Notes: a model not told the origin generated them from the sequence alone. 64,000 nucleotides of DNA from Legionella sp. PATHC035 (GCF_026191115.1 NZ_JAPHOT010000001.1:310001-374000), one strand, 5' to 3'. Shown: positions 9,504 through 20,696, numbered from the stretch's first letter. Numbers and translations are program-made.

Positions 9504-10591
9504 CGACTATTTTCCTTAGCAAATTCAGACATAAACTCAATCAGTGCATCAACCCCAGCCATTGGCATTGCATTATAAAGACTGGCGCGTAGTCCACCCA
9601 CAAGTCGATGTCCCTGTAAAGCATATAAACCCCGAAGTTGGGCTAAACGAAGGAACTCACCCTCTAATTGCTCATTTTTAAGTGAGAAACATATATTCAC
9701 AATAGAACGGACTTGAGGATCGATATTTGTAGTATAAAAATCTGAGCCATCCAGATATTGATATAACTTCGCTGCTTTTTGGCAGTTAATACGGTATATT
9801 GCTTCAACTCCACCTTGTTTTTTTAACCAATCAAACATTTTATCAGCTAAATAACAATTAAATACCGGCAAAGTTGCATAGAGTGAATGATGCTCTGCTT
9901 GAATCTTATAATTGAGCATGGTAGGCACAGGAGGAACAGGTACTCTCTCCAGTAGGTCATCCCGAACAATTACAATGGTTAGACCAGCATTTGCTATATT
10001 TTTCTGAGCTCCGGCGAAAATTAAACCATAATTCTTGATGTCTATGGGCTCGGTAAGCAGAGCAGAGGTCATGTCCGCAATTAATGTACTACCTTTTGTT
10101 TTAGGAACATAGGGGAATCGTACACCGTTGACGGTTTCATTAGGTGTATAATATACATAAGATGTATTTTCTTTTATTTCCCAACTTTTAGGTTCAGGAA
10201 TTGTTTTATAACCATGTTCTTCGCCACTAGCGATGCAATAGGCTTTTTTTAAGTGCTGAGCTTCAGCCAAAGCCATATCCGACCATACACCAGTGACTAA
10301 ATACCCCGCCTGCTCCTCGGGATGCAAAAAATTCATCGGAATCATTGCAAATTGAGTACGTGCCGCACCTCCAAAAAACAGTACTTGATAATTTGGAGGT
10401 ATAAAAAGTAATTCTCTTAAAGACTGCTCGGCATGATTCAAAAGCGCCGAAAACTGAGAAGTACGATGCCCCACTTCAAGCACTGAAACACCTAAATTTT
10501 GCCAATCAAGGAATTCTTCCTGAGCTTCCTTTAATATGGCCTCAGGAAGCATTGAAGGACCAGCACCAAAATTATAAACTCGATTCGTCAT
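9500..10591 (-). CDS. serC: Phosphoserine aminotransferase
   Basis: PLP enzyme converting 3-phosphohydroxypyruvate to phosphoserine; it also serves pyridoxine synthesis. The 363-residue product starts [12 protein letters not shown], a typical SerC beginning, and has the PLP lysine in [11 protein letters not shown]. The frame is open to 10654, but GAAG stands at the right distance only from the ATG at 10591; the nearby ATG at 10597 would leave too short a gap. The start overlaps the gyrA 3' end by 20 bases, so serC is probably translated in the wake of gyrA. Confidence 0.95.
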   Translation of the reverse strand: MTNRVYNFGAGPSMLPEAILKEAQEEFLDWQNLGVSVLEVGHRTSQFSALLNHAEQSLRELLFIPPNYQVLFFGGAARTQFAMIPMNFLHPEEQAGYLVTGVWSDMALAEAQHLKKAYCIASGEEHGYKTIPEPKSWEIKENTSYVYYTPNETVNGVRFPYVPKTKGSTLIADMTSALLTEPIDIKNYGLIFAGAQKNIANAGLTIVIVRDDLLERVPVPPVPTMLNYKIQAEHHSLYATLPVFNCYLADKMFDWLKKQGGVEAIYRINCQKAAKLYQYLDGSDFYTTNIDPQVRSIVNICFSLKNEQLEGEFLRLAQLRGLYALQGHRLVGGLRASLYNAMPMAGVDALIEFMSEFAKENSR

Positions 10592-13169
10592 CGCCATTTT
10601 CTTCAATTTCAATTTCGTTATCAGACTCATTAGAGTCTTCGCCCAAATCTTCAATTTTCTGCATACCGACTACTTTTTCACCTGGGCTAACATTAATTAA
10701 TCGAACCCCTTGTGTATTTCGTCCGATCACAGACAATTCATTTATCCTAAAGCGTACCAACGTGCCTTTGTCTGTAATAAGCATGGCTTCATCTGCATCA
10801 GTCACTTGGACTGAGCGAACAACTTTACCATTCCGTTCGGTTACCTGAATGGAAATCACCCCTTGTCCACCTCGACCAGAAACACGATATTCTTCAATGG
10901 AGGTACGTTTACCGTATCCATTTTCTGTTGCAGTCAATATGGTTCCATCTGGGTGCGCTACAACCAAGGAAATGACTGCCTGACCTTCTTCTATGCGAAT
11001 ACCGCGCACACCACGAGCAGTACGACCCATCGGTCGTACTTTATTTTCATCAAAACGAACCACTTTTCCAGCATCGGTGAATAACATGATATCTTTACTT
11101 CCATCTGTGATATCCACACCGACCAGGCTATCATCTTCGTCAAGATCCACAGCAATAATTCCGTTAGATCTGGGACGACTAAAAGCATTTAAAGGTACTT
11201 TTTTGACTGTTCCTTTTTTAGTCGCCATAAACACATAATAACCGTCCTGATATTCTCTAACTGGCAACATGGCATTAATTTCTTCGCCTTCAGCAAGTGG
11301 TAAAATATTGATAATCGGACGGCCTCTGGAAATACGGCTGGCTAATGGAAGCTGATAAGCTTTGAGCCAATAAAGTTTTCCATGGTTAGAGAAACAAAGC
11401 AGCGTGTCGTGAGTACTTGCAATAACAAGACGTGAAACAAAATCTTCATCTTTAACGTTGGTTGCAGACTTGCCCTTTCCACCTCGACGCTGAGCCTGAT
11501 ATGCGCTAAGCGGCTGGTATTTTACATAACCCTGATGCGACAGAGTCACGACCACATTCTCTTCAGTAATTAAATCTTCAATGGTTAAATCTTCTTGTGA
11601 TGCGGTAATTTCGCTACGACGCTCGTCACCAAACTGTGTTTTAATCTCAAGAAACTCATCACGAATCACTTGCATAAGCCGTTCTGGAGAAGCCAATATT
11701 TCCAATAGCTCGCGAATCAACTTCAATAATTCCTCGAACTCCCCTAAAATCTTATCCTGCTCCAGAGCAGTTAAACGATGAAGTCTCAATTCCAAAATGG
11801 CTTGGGCTTGGGCTTCTGATAATTTATACCCACCAGCCCCTAAACCAAACTCAGCAGCCAAATCATCGGGACGTGATGCATCAGAACCAGCTCGCTCCAG
11901 CATCGTTTTAACCATGCCTGCTTCCCACAACTTAGCAAGCAAAGCTTCTTTTGCATCTTGCGGGGTTGGTGATTGTTTAATTAAAGCAATCATCTCATCG
12001 ATATTAGCCAAGGCAATACCTAGACCCTCCAATAAATGAGCACGGCTACGTGCTTTTTTGAGATCGAACAAAGTTCTTCGGGTGACCACTTCACGTCGAT
12101 GTTTAATAAAATATTCAAGAATTTGTTTCAAATTCAATGTTCGTGGTTGACCATCAACTAAGGCAACCATATTGATTCCGAACACGTTTTGCATTTGCGT
12201 ATGAGCATATAGGTTATTTAAAATGACATCAGCCACTTCATTTCGTTTTAGCTCGATAACAACACGCATTCCTTGTTTATCTGATTCATCTCTAAGCCCA
12301 GAAATCCCCTCAATTTTTTTATCACGAACCAGTTCAGCTATACGTTCAACCAAACGGGCTTTATTCACTTGATAAGGAAGTTCCGTAATAATGATGGCCT
12401 GGCGCCCAGAATCTTCATCTGTTTCAATTTCTGTTCGCGCACGGATTATGGCTCGACCTTTCCCTGTACGATAACCTTGAATAATTCCAGCTCTTCCATT
12501 AATAATTGCCGCTGTTGGAAAATCAGGACCCGGAATAATCTCCATAATGTCATCGAGACTTAATTCAGGATCATCAACTAAGGCAATACACGCATTGATT
12601 ACTTCAGTCAGGTTATGGGGAGGAATATTAGTCGCCATACCTACCGCGATACCTGAAGAACCGTTGACCAATAAATTGGGAACACGTGAAGGCAAAACTA
12701 CGGGAGCGAACTCAGTTTCATCATAGTTGGGACTAAAATCAACCGTTTCTTTTTCCAAATCCGCTAATAAAGCGTGAGCCACCTTAGACATTCTTACTTC
12801 GGTATATCGCATTGCCGCGGGTGCATCACCATCTACAGAACCGAAGTTACCCTGGCCATCAACCAAAAGATATCGCATTGAAAAAGGTTGTGCCATGCGA
12901 ACGATTGTATCATAAACCGCTGTATCGCCATGTGGATGGTATTTACCGATAACATCCCCTACGACACGCGCTGACTTTTTATAGGGTTTATTCCAGTCAT
13001 TACCTAACTCACTCATTGCATAAAGCACACGTCGATGAACCGGTTTTAACCCATCGCGAACATCAGGCAAGGCTCTACCGACAATAACGCTCATCGCATA
13101 ATCGAGATAGGATTGTTTTAATTCATCTTCAATATTAACTGGCAAGACTTCTTTAGCTAGATAAACCAT
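10572..13169 (-). CDS. gyrA: DNA gyrase subunit A
   Basis: Breakage-reunion subunit of gyrase, which introduces negative supercoils with GyrB. From the ATG at 13169 ([16 protein letters not shown]) the product has 865 residues; the frame extends to 13301 without support. Numbering matches E. coli exactly: catalytic tyrosine Y122 in AAMRYTE, and the quinolone region has T83 and D87 in [10 protein letters not shown], with no evident resistance change relative to the usual Legionella Thr83. The GyrA box needed for DNA wrapping is visible as QRRGGKG. The C-terminus is acidic ([14 protein letters not shown]). Confidence 0.98.
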   Translation of the reverse strand: MVYLAKEVLPVNIEDELKQSYLDYAMSVIVGRALPDVRDGLKPVHRRVLYAMSELGNDWNKPYKKSARVVGDVIGKYHPHGDTAVYDTIVRMAQPFSMRYLLVDGQGNFGSVDGDAPAAMRYTEVRMSKVAHALLADLEKETVDFSPNYDETEFAPVVLPSRVPNLLVNGSSGIAVGMATNIPPHNLTEVINACIALVDDPELSLDDIMEIIPGPDFPTAAIINGRAGIIQGYRTGKGRAIIRARTEIETDEDSGRQAIIITELPYQVNKARLVERIAELVRDKKIEGISGLRDESDKQGMRVVIELKRNEVADVILNNLYAHTQMQNVFGINMVALVDGQPRTLNLKQILEYFIKHRREVVTRRTLFDLKKARSRAHLLEGLGIALANIDEMIALIKQSPTPQDAKEALLAKLWEAGMVKTMLERAGSDASRPDDLAAEFGLGAGGYKLSEAQAQAILELRLHRLTALEQDKILGEFEELLKLIRELLEILASPERLMQVIRDEFLEIKTQFGDERRSEITASQEDLTIEDLITEENVVVTLSHQGYVKYQPLSAYQAQRRGGKGKSATNVKDEDFVSRLVIASTHDTLLCFSNHGKLYWLKAYQLPLASRISRGRPIINILPLAEGEEINAMLPVREYQDGYYVFMATKKGTVKKVPLNAFSRPRSNGIIAVDLDEDDSLVGVDITDGSKDIMLFTDAGKVVRFDENKVRPMGRTARGVRGIRIEEGQAVISLVVAHPDGTILTATENGYGKRTSIEEYRVSGRGGQGVISIQVTERNGKVVRSVQVTDADEAMLITDKGTLVRFRINELSVIGRNTQGVRLINVSPGEKVVGMQKIEDLGEDSNESDNEIEIEENGDDESSL

Positions 13170-13392
13170 GGTTTGGACGTATCCTTGACGATCAATTTTA
13201 ATAATAAAGAATACCACACAGACGGATTTAATTAAATCATCTATCCTAAAATGTACCCTTGGGAAAACGCAGAGATACAGTATTTCTGAGAGAGACAACA
13301 AAATGCACGCGAAACTTTAGTGCGCTCTATGCACAGAGCAAATTTATTATTTTTTTTACTGTTATTCTTTGAAATTCTAAACCATAATAAAA

Positions 13393-13421
13393 TTGACTGT
13401 AAGTGAGCATTTTTATATAGT
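13393..13421 (+). promoter_or_regulatory. Sigma-70 promoter of gltA
   Basis: TTGACT (13393-13398) and TATAGT (13416-13421) are separated by exactly 17 bases, close to the ideal sigma-70 promoter. They lie about 40 bases upstream of the gltA start. This argues against the longer open frame that begins at 13393, which would start inside the promoter. Confidence 0.75.
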
Positions 13422-13461
13422 GCCACGCACAATCAATATGAATCCTTTATCAGGAGAAGCA

Positions 13462-14733
13462 ATGACCAATAAAACAGCCACACTTAGCCTTGAAGGCCAA
13501 GAGCCGCTTGAGTTACCCGTATATACGCCTACCTTGGGAAATGATGTGATTGATATCACGAAACTGGGTGCAAGTGGCGTCTTTACCTTTGACCAAGGTT
13601 ACTTATCCACTGCCTCCTGTGAATCTAAAATCACTTATATAGACGGCGATAAAGGCATATTGCTCTATCGCGGTTACCCTATCGAGCAATTGGCTGAGAA
13701 AAAAGATTTCCTCGATGTAAGCTATCTTTTACTTAATGGCGAATTACCTAATGCTGATGAAAAGAAAAAATTTGTTAGCTTAATTAACAATCACACCATG
13801 GTACATCAACAAATGTATCAATTTTTAAATGGTTTTCGTCGTGATGCGCATCCCATGGCAATTATGGTGGGCATGGTTGGTGCACTCTCTGCGTTTTATC
13901 ATGAGACTTTGGATATAAATAACGCCGAAGATCGCTTTATTTCTGCAATTCGCATGGTTGCTAAAATGCCTACTTTCGCGGCAATGAGTTACAAATATTC
14001 CATAGGATTACCGTACATTTACCCACAAAATAAAATGTCCTATGCGGAAAACTTCTTGCATATGATGTTTAGTGTACCATCAGAAGAGTCTACTCCTGAT
14101 CCGGTTCTAGTCCGTGCCATGGATACAATCTTTATTCTGCATGCTGATCATGAACAAAATGCCTCCACTTCTACTGTTCGCCTCGCTGGCTCAACAGGTG
14201 CCAATCCTTTTGCATGCATTTCTGCAGGTATCGGTGCATTATGGGGACCTGCGCATGGGGGGGCAAATGAAGCCTGCTTGAACATGCTCAAAGAAATTGG
14301 AAGTGTTGATCGCATTCAACATTACATTAAACGGGCTAAGGATAAAGATGATCCATTCCGATTAATGGGATTTGGGCATCGTGTGTACAAGAGTTATGAT
14401 CCTCGAGCCAAAGTAATGCGTCAAACCTGCTATGATGTGTTGGAAGCTGTAGGTGCAAAAGATGAGCCATTATTCAAACTGGCTATGGAACTAGAGCGCA
14501 TTGCCCTTGAAGACGACTACTTTATTGAGAAAAAACTATATCCGAATGTTGATTTCTATTCAGGCCTGACTTTGAGTGCTCTAGGCATTCCTACCAATAT
14601 GTTTACAGTAATTTTTGCTTTGGCTCGAACTGTGGGTTGGATGAGTCATTGGATGGAAATGGTTGCCACCAAGTCACGAATTGGTAGACCACGTCAGCTT
14701 TACACTGGTGAAAAAACTAGAGATGTACCTTAA
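13462..14733 (+). CDS. gltA: Citrate synthase (type I)
   Basis: Condenses acetyl-CoA with oxaloacetate, the entry step of the TCA cycle. The start at 13462 ([14 protein letters not shown]) follows AGGAG at a five-base spacing and gives 423 residues, typical of the hexameric type. Active-site signatures are present: [18 protein letters not shown], the GPAHGGAN loop and [13 protein letters not shown]. It is monocistronic, read away from gyrA and ending against glpK with a hairpin between. In an organism that feeds on amino acids the enzyme is central to carbon flow. Confidence 0.97.
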   Translation: MTNKTATLSLEGQEPLELPVYTPTLGNDVIDITKLGASGVFTFDQGYLSTASCESKITYIDGDKGILLYRGYPIEQLAEKKDFLDVSYLLLNGELPNADEKKKFVSLINNHTMVHQQMYQFLNGFRRDAHPMAIMVGMVGALSAFYHETLDINNAEDRFISAIRMVAKMPTFAAMSYKYSIGLPYIYPQNKMSYAENFLHMMFSVPSEESTPDPVLVRAMDTIFILHADHEQNASTSTVRLAGSTGANPFACISAGIGALWGPAHGGANEACLNMLKEIGSVDRIQHYIKRAKDKDDPFRLMGFGHRVYKSYDPRAKVMRQTCYDVLEAVGAKDEPLFKLAMELERIALEDDYFIEKKLYPNVDFYSGLTLSALGIPTNMFTVIFALARTVGWMSHWMEMVATKSRIGRPRQLYTGEKTRDVP

Positions 14734-14762
14734 AATCGACATTTAGCCTCGGTTTAGCTCAC

Positions 14763-14797
14763 GCCCATCATCCCGCGCATAACGAGGGACGATGGGC
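14763..14797. terminator. Hairpin between convergent gltA and glpK
   Basis: GCCCATCATCCC pairs with GGGACGATGGGC around an 11-base loop, with one G:U-type mismatch. It lies between two convergent stop codons, so it may end both transcripts, though it lacks a T-run. Its loop and inner arms resemble the dispersed TCCCGAGC-TAGCGAGGGAT repeats elsewhere in the window. Confidence 0.55.
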
Positions 14798-14817
14798 AAT
14801 AAATTAAGAGTGTTTAA

Positions 14818-16284
14818 CTATCCCTTTGCTTTTTGCAATGCCTGGCGCCAGCCCCGATAATCCATTTCTACTTGCTCTAAAGCTCTTTGCGGAATAAATT
14901 CTTGTTCCACACTCCAAATTGCATTGAGTTCATCTAAAGAATTAAAAACACCACATCCTAAAGCAGCCAACATCGCTGCGCCCTTAGCCGTGGTCTCGAT
15001 ATCTTTAGGTTTTTGTATTTGCAGTTGACATTGATCGGCTAAAAATTGTAAGAACCATTGATTGACAGCCATTCCGCCATCAACACGCAGTAAGGACAAA
15101 TCCAATTGACTGTCTTCTCGCATACAAAGACATACTTCGCGCGTTTGGTAGCAAACGCCCTCTAACGCAGCTCTGGCAAAATGAGCTCTGCTGCTGGATA
15201 AGCTTAAACCGACCATGGACGCTCCAGGTACAGATAACCAATGGGGAGCGCCTAAACCTGTAAAGGCTGAAACTAAATAAACACCGTCATTTCCTTTTAA
15301 TGAATTTGCTAAGGTTTCGGTTTCATCAGCATGAGTAATCAGTTTCATAGAATCGCGTAACCACTTTACAGTAGTACCCGCATGATAAATGCTGCCTTCT
15401 AATCCATAAACCGTTTTTCCATGTATCTTATAGGCTATGGTTGTCAAAAGCTTATGCTGCGATAAAACCGCCTTACTTCCGGTATTAAGCAATAGAAATG
15501 CACCGGTTCCAAAAGTGGCTTTTATCATGCCAATCTTGAAGCAGACCTGACCAATTAATGCGGCTTGCTGATCGCCAGCAACTCCAGTAATCGGAAGTTC
15601 AATACCCAACCACTTTTTATCTATCAGGCCAAAATGACTATCACTAGCACAGACTTTGGGTAAAACGGATTCAGGGATTCTAAAATATTCGAGCAAATCC
15701 CAATCCCATTGCTCTTCCTTAATATTGAAAAGCATAGTCCTTGATGCATTAGTCACATCAGTTAGATGCAAATGCTCCCTGGTTAAACGCCAGATAAGAA
15801 AGCTATCAATAGTGCCAAAAGCTAAATCCCCCTTATCTGCTAATTTTTTTGCTTCAGGATTATTATCCAAAAGCCATTTGAGCTTTGTCGCTGAAAAATA
15901 AGGATCAGGAATTAAACCCGTCTTCTCTTGAATCATCGATTCATCAACGATTAGTGTTTTGCAGTATTCAGCGGTTCTGCGATCTTGCCAAACAATAGCC
16001 GGCGCAAGACAATCTCCAGTTCTTTTGTTCCAGATTACGGTTGTTTCCCTTTGGTTGGTTACGCCACAAGACACTATTTGCTCCACAGGAACTCGAGAGA
16101 GAACATCACGCATGGCGGTCAGAGTTTTTTGCCATATTTCTTCTGGATCATGCTCCACCCATCCGGTTTGCGGATAATGTTGAGTGATTGGATATTGACT
16201 GGAAATAACTAATTCGCCATGAACAGTATATATCATGGCACGGGTACTGCTCGTTCCTTGATCGATCGCCAGCAAATAATTCAT
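14818..16284 (-). CDS. glpK: Glycerol kinase
   Basis: Phosphorylates glycerol to sn-glycerol-3-phosphate with ATP. From the ATG at 16284 (MNYLLAIDQGTSSTRA) the protein has 488 residues. FGGY-kinase features are clear: DQGTSSTRA phosphate loop near residue 8, GVTNQRET, FGTGAFLLLNTG (ATP-binding phosphate 2 region) and VDGGMAVNQWFLQF. The frame extends to 16353 but would overlap the promoter region shared with the divergent glpD. Glycerol feeding through GlpK and GlpD is known to matter for intracellular Legionella. Confidence 0.97.
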   Translation of the reverse strand: MNYLLAIDQGTSSTRAMIYTVHGELVISSQYPITQHYPQTGWVEHDPEEIWQKTLTAMRDVLSRVPVEQIVSCGVTNQRETTVIWNKRTGDCLAPAIVWQDRRTAEYCKTLIVDESMIQEKTGLIPDPYFSATKLKWLLDNNPEAKKLADKGDLAFGTIDSFLIWRLTREHLHLTDVTNASRTMLFNIKEEQWDWDLLEYFRIPESVLPKVCASDSHFGLIDKKWLGIELPITGVAGDQQAALIGQVCFKIGMIKATFGTGAFLLLNTGSKAVLSQHKLLTTIAYKIHGKTVYGLEGSIYHAGTTVKWLRDSMKLITHADETETLANSLKGNDGVYLVSAFTGLGAPHWLSVPGASMVGLSLSSSRAHFARAALEGVCYQTREVCLCMREDSQLDLSLLRVDGGMAVNQWFLQFLADQCQLQIQKPKDIETTAKGAAMLAALGCGVFNSLDELNAIWSVEQEFIPQRALEQVEMDYRGWRQALQKAKG

Positions 16285-16356
16285 TGTTGCAGAGTTCCTT
16301 GTGCCAACTATTATGTGTATATTGTAAGTGTATACTTTTTTTATGGAGACCAAAAT
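16285..16356. promoter_or_regulatory. Divergent glpK/glpD intergenic control region
   Basis: Only 72 bases separate the two divergent starts. The sequence is AT-rich with several TATA-like hexamers, so both promoters must lie here or reach into the coding ends. I cannot single out an operator for a GlpR-type repressor. Confidence 0.5.
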
Positions 16357-17877
16357 ATGAATTCGGTTTTTGATGTTGCAATCATTGGCGGCGGCATCAA
16401 TGGCTGTGGTTGTGCTGCAGATGCGTCATTAAGAGGATTATCTGTAGTACTTTTGGAGCAAGATGATCTAGCCTCTAAAACCTCTTCAAGCAGCACAAAA
16501 CTAATTCACGGTGGGTTTAGATATTTAGAAAATTATGAATTTGGTATGGTTAAAAAAGCAATCACCGAAAGACAACGGCTTCTTGATTTGGCGCCCCATT
16601 TAGTTCATCCCCAAGCCTTGGTTCTACCTTATGAAAAGCATATGCGACCCGCTTGGTTTTTGCGTTTAGGTCTTTTTATTTATGACCATTTAAGTAGCAA
16701 AAATCGTTTACCAAAATGTAAAACAATTTATAGAAAAAACAAAATTGAATATTTTGACCCTTTGATTCATCAATTAGATATGGGGTTCCTATTCTATGAT
16801 GCGGTAACTGATGATGCTCGCTTAACCATTGTTAATGCAATCCAAGCAAAAAATCATGGAGCAAGCATACGACCCCACTCTACAGTGATTCATATTGAAG
16901 TTGTGAACAATTTATGGCAATTAACCGTTCAACCTAAAGTGGGTCCAAGCTATACCCTCTATGCCAGATCAGTAATTAATGCAGCTGGCCCGTGGGTTAA
17001 ATCGGTGGAGAAACTCACCCAGATACCCGATCGACAAAAAATCAGTTTAATTAAGGGAAGCCACATTATTGTTCCTCAAATTTATGAGGGCAATCATGCC
17101 TATTTGTTACAACATCAAGACAATCGGGTTATTTTTGTTATTCCATACCACGGATTTAGCATGATAGGTACCACTGATATTCCCTTCGCTGGTAACCCAG
17201 GTAATGCGAGCATCAGTGATGAAGAAGTTCACTATTTAATTGATCTGGTTAATTCGTACCTTAAAAGCAAGATATCCGCACAAGATATTATTTATACTTG
17301 GAGTGGTGTCAGAGCCTTGCTCGCTGACGAAAACAAAGAAGCCAAATCTTTGAGCCGTGATTATTCATATGAAGTCCATCTCAAACCCGCACCCAGTGTC
17401 ACCATTTATGGCGGGAAAATTACTACGTACCGGCAATTAGCAGAAGAGGTTATCAATCAACTCCTGCAAACATTTCCACGAATGGGACCTTCGATCACCG
17501 CATCAACCCCATTACCAGGAGCCTCTTTTGAACAAATGAATTTTGAGCAGTACGTTCATTATGCAAAAGAAAAATATAAATGGATGGATACAGGCTTATT
17601 TAATCGTTATTTGAATACTTATGGAAGTCGCATGGAATTATTCCTTTCCTCCTGTAATAGCAAAGAATCCTTAGGAAAAAAATATTGTACCTATCTCTAT
17701 CAAGTAGAAGTAGACTATCTGATTTTAGAAGAATGGGCACAAAATTGTGATGATATACTCAAACGCCGCACAAAACTTGATCTAATCATTGATGAAACAG
17801 GCAAAAAAGAATTGGCAAATTACTTATCAAAGGTTACTTCTTATCCTTCTGCTGAAGCTCCTCTTTTATTGCACTGA
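16357..17877 (+). CDS. glpD: Glycerol-3-phosphate dehydrogenase, aerobic
   Basis: FAD enzyme at the inner membrane that oxidises sn-glycerol-3-phosphate to dihydroxyacetone phosphate and passes electrons to quinone. The 506-residue protein opens with a dinucleotide-binding fold (IIGGGINGCG near residue 9) and the family signature around KTSSSSTKLIHGGFRYLE; TYGGKITTYR-type residues appear near 400. GGAGA stands seven bases before the ATG at 16357, which decides the start over an in-frame ATG at 16219 inside glpK. It is divergent from glpK and its last 44 bases overlap the convergent thioredoxin gene. Confidence 0.96.
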   Translation: MNSVFDVAIIGGGINGCGCAADASLRGLSVVLLEQDDLASKTSSSSTKLIHGGFRYLENYEFGMVKKAITERQRLLDLAPHLVHPQALVLPYEKHMRPAWFLRLGLFIYDHLSSKNRLPKCKTIYRKNKIEYFDPLIHQLDMGFLFYDAVTDDARLTIVNAIQAKNHGASIRPHSTVIHIEVVNNLWQLTVQPKVGPSYTLYARSVINAAGPWVKSVEKLTQIPDRQKISLIKGSHIIVPQIYEGNHAYLLQHQDNRVIFVIPYHGFSMIGTTDIPFAGNPGNASISDEEVHYLIDLVNSYLKSKISAQDIIYTWSGVRALLADENKEAKSLSRDYSYEVHLKPAPSVTIYGGKITTYRQLAEEVINQLLQTFPRMGPSITASTPLPGASFEQMNFEQYVHYAKEKYKWMDTGLFNRYLNTYGSRMELFLSSCNSKESLGKKYCTYLYQVEVDYLILEEWAQNCDDILKRRTKLDLIIDETGKKELANYLSKVTSYPSAEAPLLLH

Positions 17878-18199
17878 CATCAACAGCCACTGCTTGTTCG
17901 ACCAATTCTTTAAGCGTTGAAGCTGGCATACTGCCAGCATTTGAATAAATCACAATTCCTTCCTTGAATACCATCAGATGAGGGATAGAGCGGATTTCAA
18001 AGAAATCCGACAATTGTTGTTCTGCTTCAATATTTACTTTTGCAAATTTTATACTTGGAAACTGCTCAGCCACTTGCTCATAAACCTTGGAAAATTGTTT
18101 ACATGGTGCACACCAGTCTGCCCAAAAATCAATGAATACAATTTGATTTTCATTAATTAAAGATTCAAATTCAGAGCTGGTTATATTCAGGCTGGTCAT
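17834..18199 (-). CDS. Thioredoxin-like protein with CAPC active site
   Basis: A 121-residue thioredoxin-fold protein without signal peptide, so a cytosolic disulfide reductase or chaperone-like thioredoxin. The redox motif is [12 protein letters not shown] near residues 25-36, with Ala where classical thioredoxin has Gly, and the cis-proline is in [10 protein letters not shown]. Its ATG overlaps the adk stop (ATGA), so it is probably translated with adk. Its 3' end overlaps glpD on the other strand. The tail after the fold is short, basic and acidic mixed. The specific partner is unknown. Confidence 0.9.
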   Translation of the reverse strand: MTSLNITSSEFESLINENQIVFIDFWADWCAPCKQFSKVYEQVAEQFPSIKFAKVNIEAEQQLSDFFEIRSIPHLMVFKEGIVIYSNAGSMPASTLKELVEQAVAVDVSAIKEELQQKDKK

Positions 18200-18864
18200 A
18201 TCTCTTCCTTAGCTTCAATTGAGTTAACAATTTTTTGGAACACATCATCCACATCTCCAGCTCCACTGATACTATGGAACTCAGGAGCACCATGGGTGCC
18301 ACTCTCAGCCCAAGACTTATAGTAATGAACTAAAGGCGCTGTTTGATTACGATAAACTTCCAAACGTTTTCTTACCGTTTCTTCTTTGTCATCTTCACGT
18401 TGAATTAAAGTTTCGCCTGTTACATCATCTATTCCATCTCGTTTTGGCGGATGATTTTCGATATGATAAACACGACCAGATGGCTGATGGATACGTCTTC
18501 CACTGATACGCTTAATGATTTCTTCATCATCAACATCAATTTCAATAACATGGTCTAAATAAATTTCTGCTTGCTTCAAAGCATCTGCCTGTACAATTGT
18601 TCTAGGAAAACCATCAAATAGAAAACCATTGGCACAATCGCTCTTTTTTAAACGTTCTTTGACTAGCCCAATAATAATGTCATCGGAAACCAATCCTCCC
18701 GTTTCCATAATCTTTTTGGCACTGAGTCCCAAAGGAGTTCCTTGCGCAATAGCAGCACGCAGCATATCACCTGTGGAGATTTGCGGAATTTGATAACGTT
18801 CAATCAAACGCAAAGCCTGGGTTCCCTTTCCTGCACCCGGCCCACCCAAAAGCATTAATCGCAT
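18196..18864 (-). CDS. adk: Adenylate kinase
   Basis: Interconverts ATP + AMP and 2 ADP. The 222-residue protein has the P-loop [11 protein letters not shown] at residues 7-17, the AMP-binding FDGFPRT, and a long LID domain ([13 protein letters not shown] onward) without the four zinc cysteines, as in enteric enzymes. Arg-rich catalytic positions appear in [14 protein letters not shown]. Shares a four-base overlap with the downstream thioredoxin gene. Confidence 0.97.
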   Translation of the reverse strand: MRLMLLGGPGAGKGTQALRLIERYQIPQISTGDMLRAAIAQGTPLGLSAKKIMETGGLVSDDIIIGLVKERLKKSDCANGFLFDGFPRTIVQADALKQAEIYLDHVIEIDVDDEEIIKRISGRRIHQPSGRVYHIENHPPKRDGIDDVTGETLIQREDDKEETVRKRLEVYRNQTAPLVHYYKSWAESGTHGAPEFHSISGAGDVDDVFQKIVNSIEAKEEI

Positions 18865-18997
18865 TAAAAACTCCTTAGTGATCTATATCAGTGTTAATTA
18901 CTGAATATATTATTACTTATTAAACCATATAAATTCAAATTTACCCTAAGCATCTACGTCACAAATCCAGGAAAACATTAGCACCAATAGTTTAATT

Positions 18998-19600
18998 CTA
19001 ATATTTTCTACACGAATTTAGCTGCATTGCATAAAGTTGTGAGCGCGCTTTCACTTTGCGAGCAACGGGTATTAACCATGATTTTTTCAAATAAGTTTTA
19101 CGTTGATAACCACCTATACCTTCATGATAGGCCAAATAAAGTAAATACGCATCTGTTCGGGGTACCCTCGCTCTTTTATACGCTTCATTGGCGTACCATC
19201 CAATAAAATCCACACCATCAGCAAAATCATCCCGTGAAGCGAACCATCCACCACAACTTTGTTTGTAGTGATTCCAAGTTCCATGCAGTGCTTGGGTATA
19301 TCCATAAGCTGATGAAGGTCTTTTCCAAGGAATAATACAAAAGAGCTTCTGACGAGGTGGTCGTGCTCGTGCGTTAAATTTCGATTCTTGATGGATGATT
19401 GCCATTTGTACTGGAATTGGAACTTTCCATCGGCGTTCCACATCCTTAGCATCTCGATACCATTGAGGATATTGCCTAAATATATTACAAAGATTATTAA
19501 CATCCGCAGGAGGATGACTAACACACGCAGTAAGAATTAAAGCAAATATTAAAACAAAGAATGTTCGTAATTTCTTAAAAATGTGCAACAAAGCGTCCAT
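18998..19600 (-). CDS. Lipoprotein transglycosylase-like protein (SLT fold)
   Basis: Probably a membrane-anchored peptidoglycan lytic transglycosylase. From the ATG at 19600 the product has 200 residues with a lipoprotein signal ending at LTAC (Cys about residue 26). The lysozyme-like core shows the catalytic glutamate in IIHQESKFNA, then SAYGYTQAL and a late YHEGIGGY, the spacing seen in SLT-domain enzymes. A longer frame to 19627 adds nine residues without helping the signal peptide. Neighbours give no functional hint. Confidence 0.8.
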   Translation of the reverse strand: MDALLHIFKKLRTFFVLIFALILTACVSHPPADVNNLCNIFRQYPQWYRDAKDVERRWKVPIPVQMAIIHQESKFNARARPPRQKLFCIIPWKRPSSAYGYTQALHGTWNHYKQSCGGWFASRDDFADGVDFIGWYANEAYKRARVPRTDAYLLYLAYHEGIGGYQRKTYLKKSWLIPVARKVKARSQLYAMQLNSCRKY

Positions 19601-19750
19601 GAGCAACCAAACCTGAAAAATGAACATTTTAACAAATTTGATAACTACAATCTACGCTTGAATTATAGTCATGATGAACTGCAGATATGCTGTTCCATAA
19701 ATTAGCTGTTGCATGCATTCATTTAAATGAGCGAAAATGGAATGATTTTA

Positions 19751-19840
19751 GAGGCCGAAGTACCTCCTCGGTATCCCGAGTGCTACAGCGTGAAGATCCC
19801 TCGCTGCCCCCGAAATGACCGGACAAGAGGCCGAATTGTA
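19751..19840. repeat. Degenerate intergenic palindromic repeat
   Basis: GAGGCCGAAGTACC and the later ACAAGAGGCCGAAT bracket short GC-rich inverted arms (TATCCCGAG, then TCCCTCGCTGCCCC). The TCCCGAG and GATCCCTCGC parts resemble the other dispersed hairpin repeats in this window. Confidence 0.4.
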
Positions 19841-19911
19841 AAACCTACTATTTCCTCACCCTACCCCGTGCTAAGATAGGGGTTTATTTACAGTAAAACA
19901 AAGCGAAACCG

Positions 19912-20682
19912 ATGACCATTCTTGTATTTGATATAGAAACAATTCCTGATATTGAAACAGCCCGTAATTTATATGATTTACACGGTCTGTCTGATGAAGA
20001 CACCGCAGAAGCAATGTTTGCATTGCGCCGCGCTAAAGTAGGTAACGATTTCTTACCGCATTATTTACAAAAAATTTGTGCTATTTCTTTGGTGATGAGT
20101 CATGGGTCACAAATAAAAGTATGGTCGTTAGGTGATGAAGCCTCTGATGAAAAGGAATTAATCACCCGTTTTTTTGCTGGAATCGACAAACATACGCCAA
20201 CACTAGTGAGCTGGAATGGTAGCGGGTTTGATTTACCGGTTTTGCATTATCGTTCCATGTTGCATGGCATTAGCGCACCCACCTATTGGGAAACTGGAGA
20301 AAATCAACAAAATTTTCGTTGGAATAATTACTTAAGCCGTTTTCATTATCGACATCTTGATCTCATGGATGTGATTGCAGGATATCAAAATAAAGCGTTT
20401 GCTCCATTGGACGAAATATCCAGTATGCTGGGATTTCCTGGAAAAATGGGGATGAGTGGTTCCAAAGTGTGGGAACAGTATTTGTTAGGCCAAATAAAAA
20501 GTATTCGCGATTATTGTGAAACGGATGTGCTCAATACCTATTGTGTTTTTTTACGGTTTGAGCTCATGCGTGGCGTCCTCCAACAGGATGAATATCATCG
20601 TTTATTGGAGTTGCTAAAAACTTATTTAAGATCTGAGCAGGATAAAAAACATCTGCAAGAATTTTTAAGTCATATGTCATAA
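19912..20682 (+). CDS. Predicted 3'-5' exonuclease, PolB-like DEDDy fold
   Basis: A 256-residue stand-alone DnaQ-like exonuclease of the predicted PolB-like family. The three Exo motifs are visible: VFDIETIPDIETARNL at the N-terminus, VSWNGSGFDLPVLHYRS in the middle, and the DEDDy motif DYCETDVLNTYCVFLR near residue 200. No polymerase domain follows, so it likely trims DNA or RNA ends alone. It stands by itself with no operon partner. Confidence 0.88.
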   Translation: MTILVFDIETIPDIETARNLYDLHGLSDEDTAEAMFALRRAKVGNDFLPHYLQKICAISLVMSHGSQIKVWSLGDEASDEKELITRFFAGIDKHTPTLVSWNGSGFDLPVLHYRSMLHGISAPTYWETGENQQNFRWNNYLSRFHYRHLDLMDVIAGYQNKAFAPLDEISSMLGFPGKMGMSGSKVWEQYLLGQIKSIRDYCETDVLNTYCVFLRFELMRGVLQQDEYHRLLELLKTYLRSEQDKKHLQEFLSHMS

Positions 20683-20696
20683 AATGAGTTGTCAGT

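Noticed and set aside
10552..12563. Several plus-strand frames opposite gyrA
   Set aside because: All are Ser/Arg-rich mirror translations of the conserved gyrase gene; no start signals.
12921..12940. Quinolone-resistance mutation in gyrA
   Set aside because: Position 83 is Thr and 87 is Asp; Thr83 is, as far as I know, the normal Legionella residue, so nothing points to resistance.
13393..13461. Longer N-terminus for citrate synthase
   Set aside because: It would start at a TTG that is the -35 box of a near-ideal promoter; the ATG at 13462 has a perfect ribosome site.
19114..19524. 136-codon minus-strand frame overlapping the transglycosylase gene
   Set aside because: It is an alternative frame of the lipoprotein gene, which has the lipobox and catalytic Glu; the alternative has no motif.
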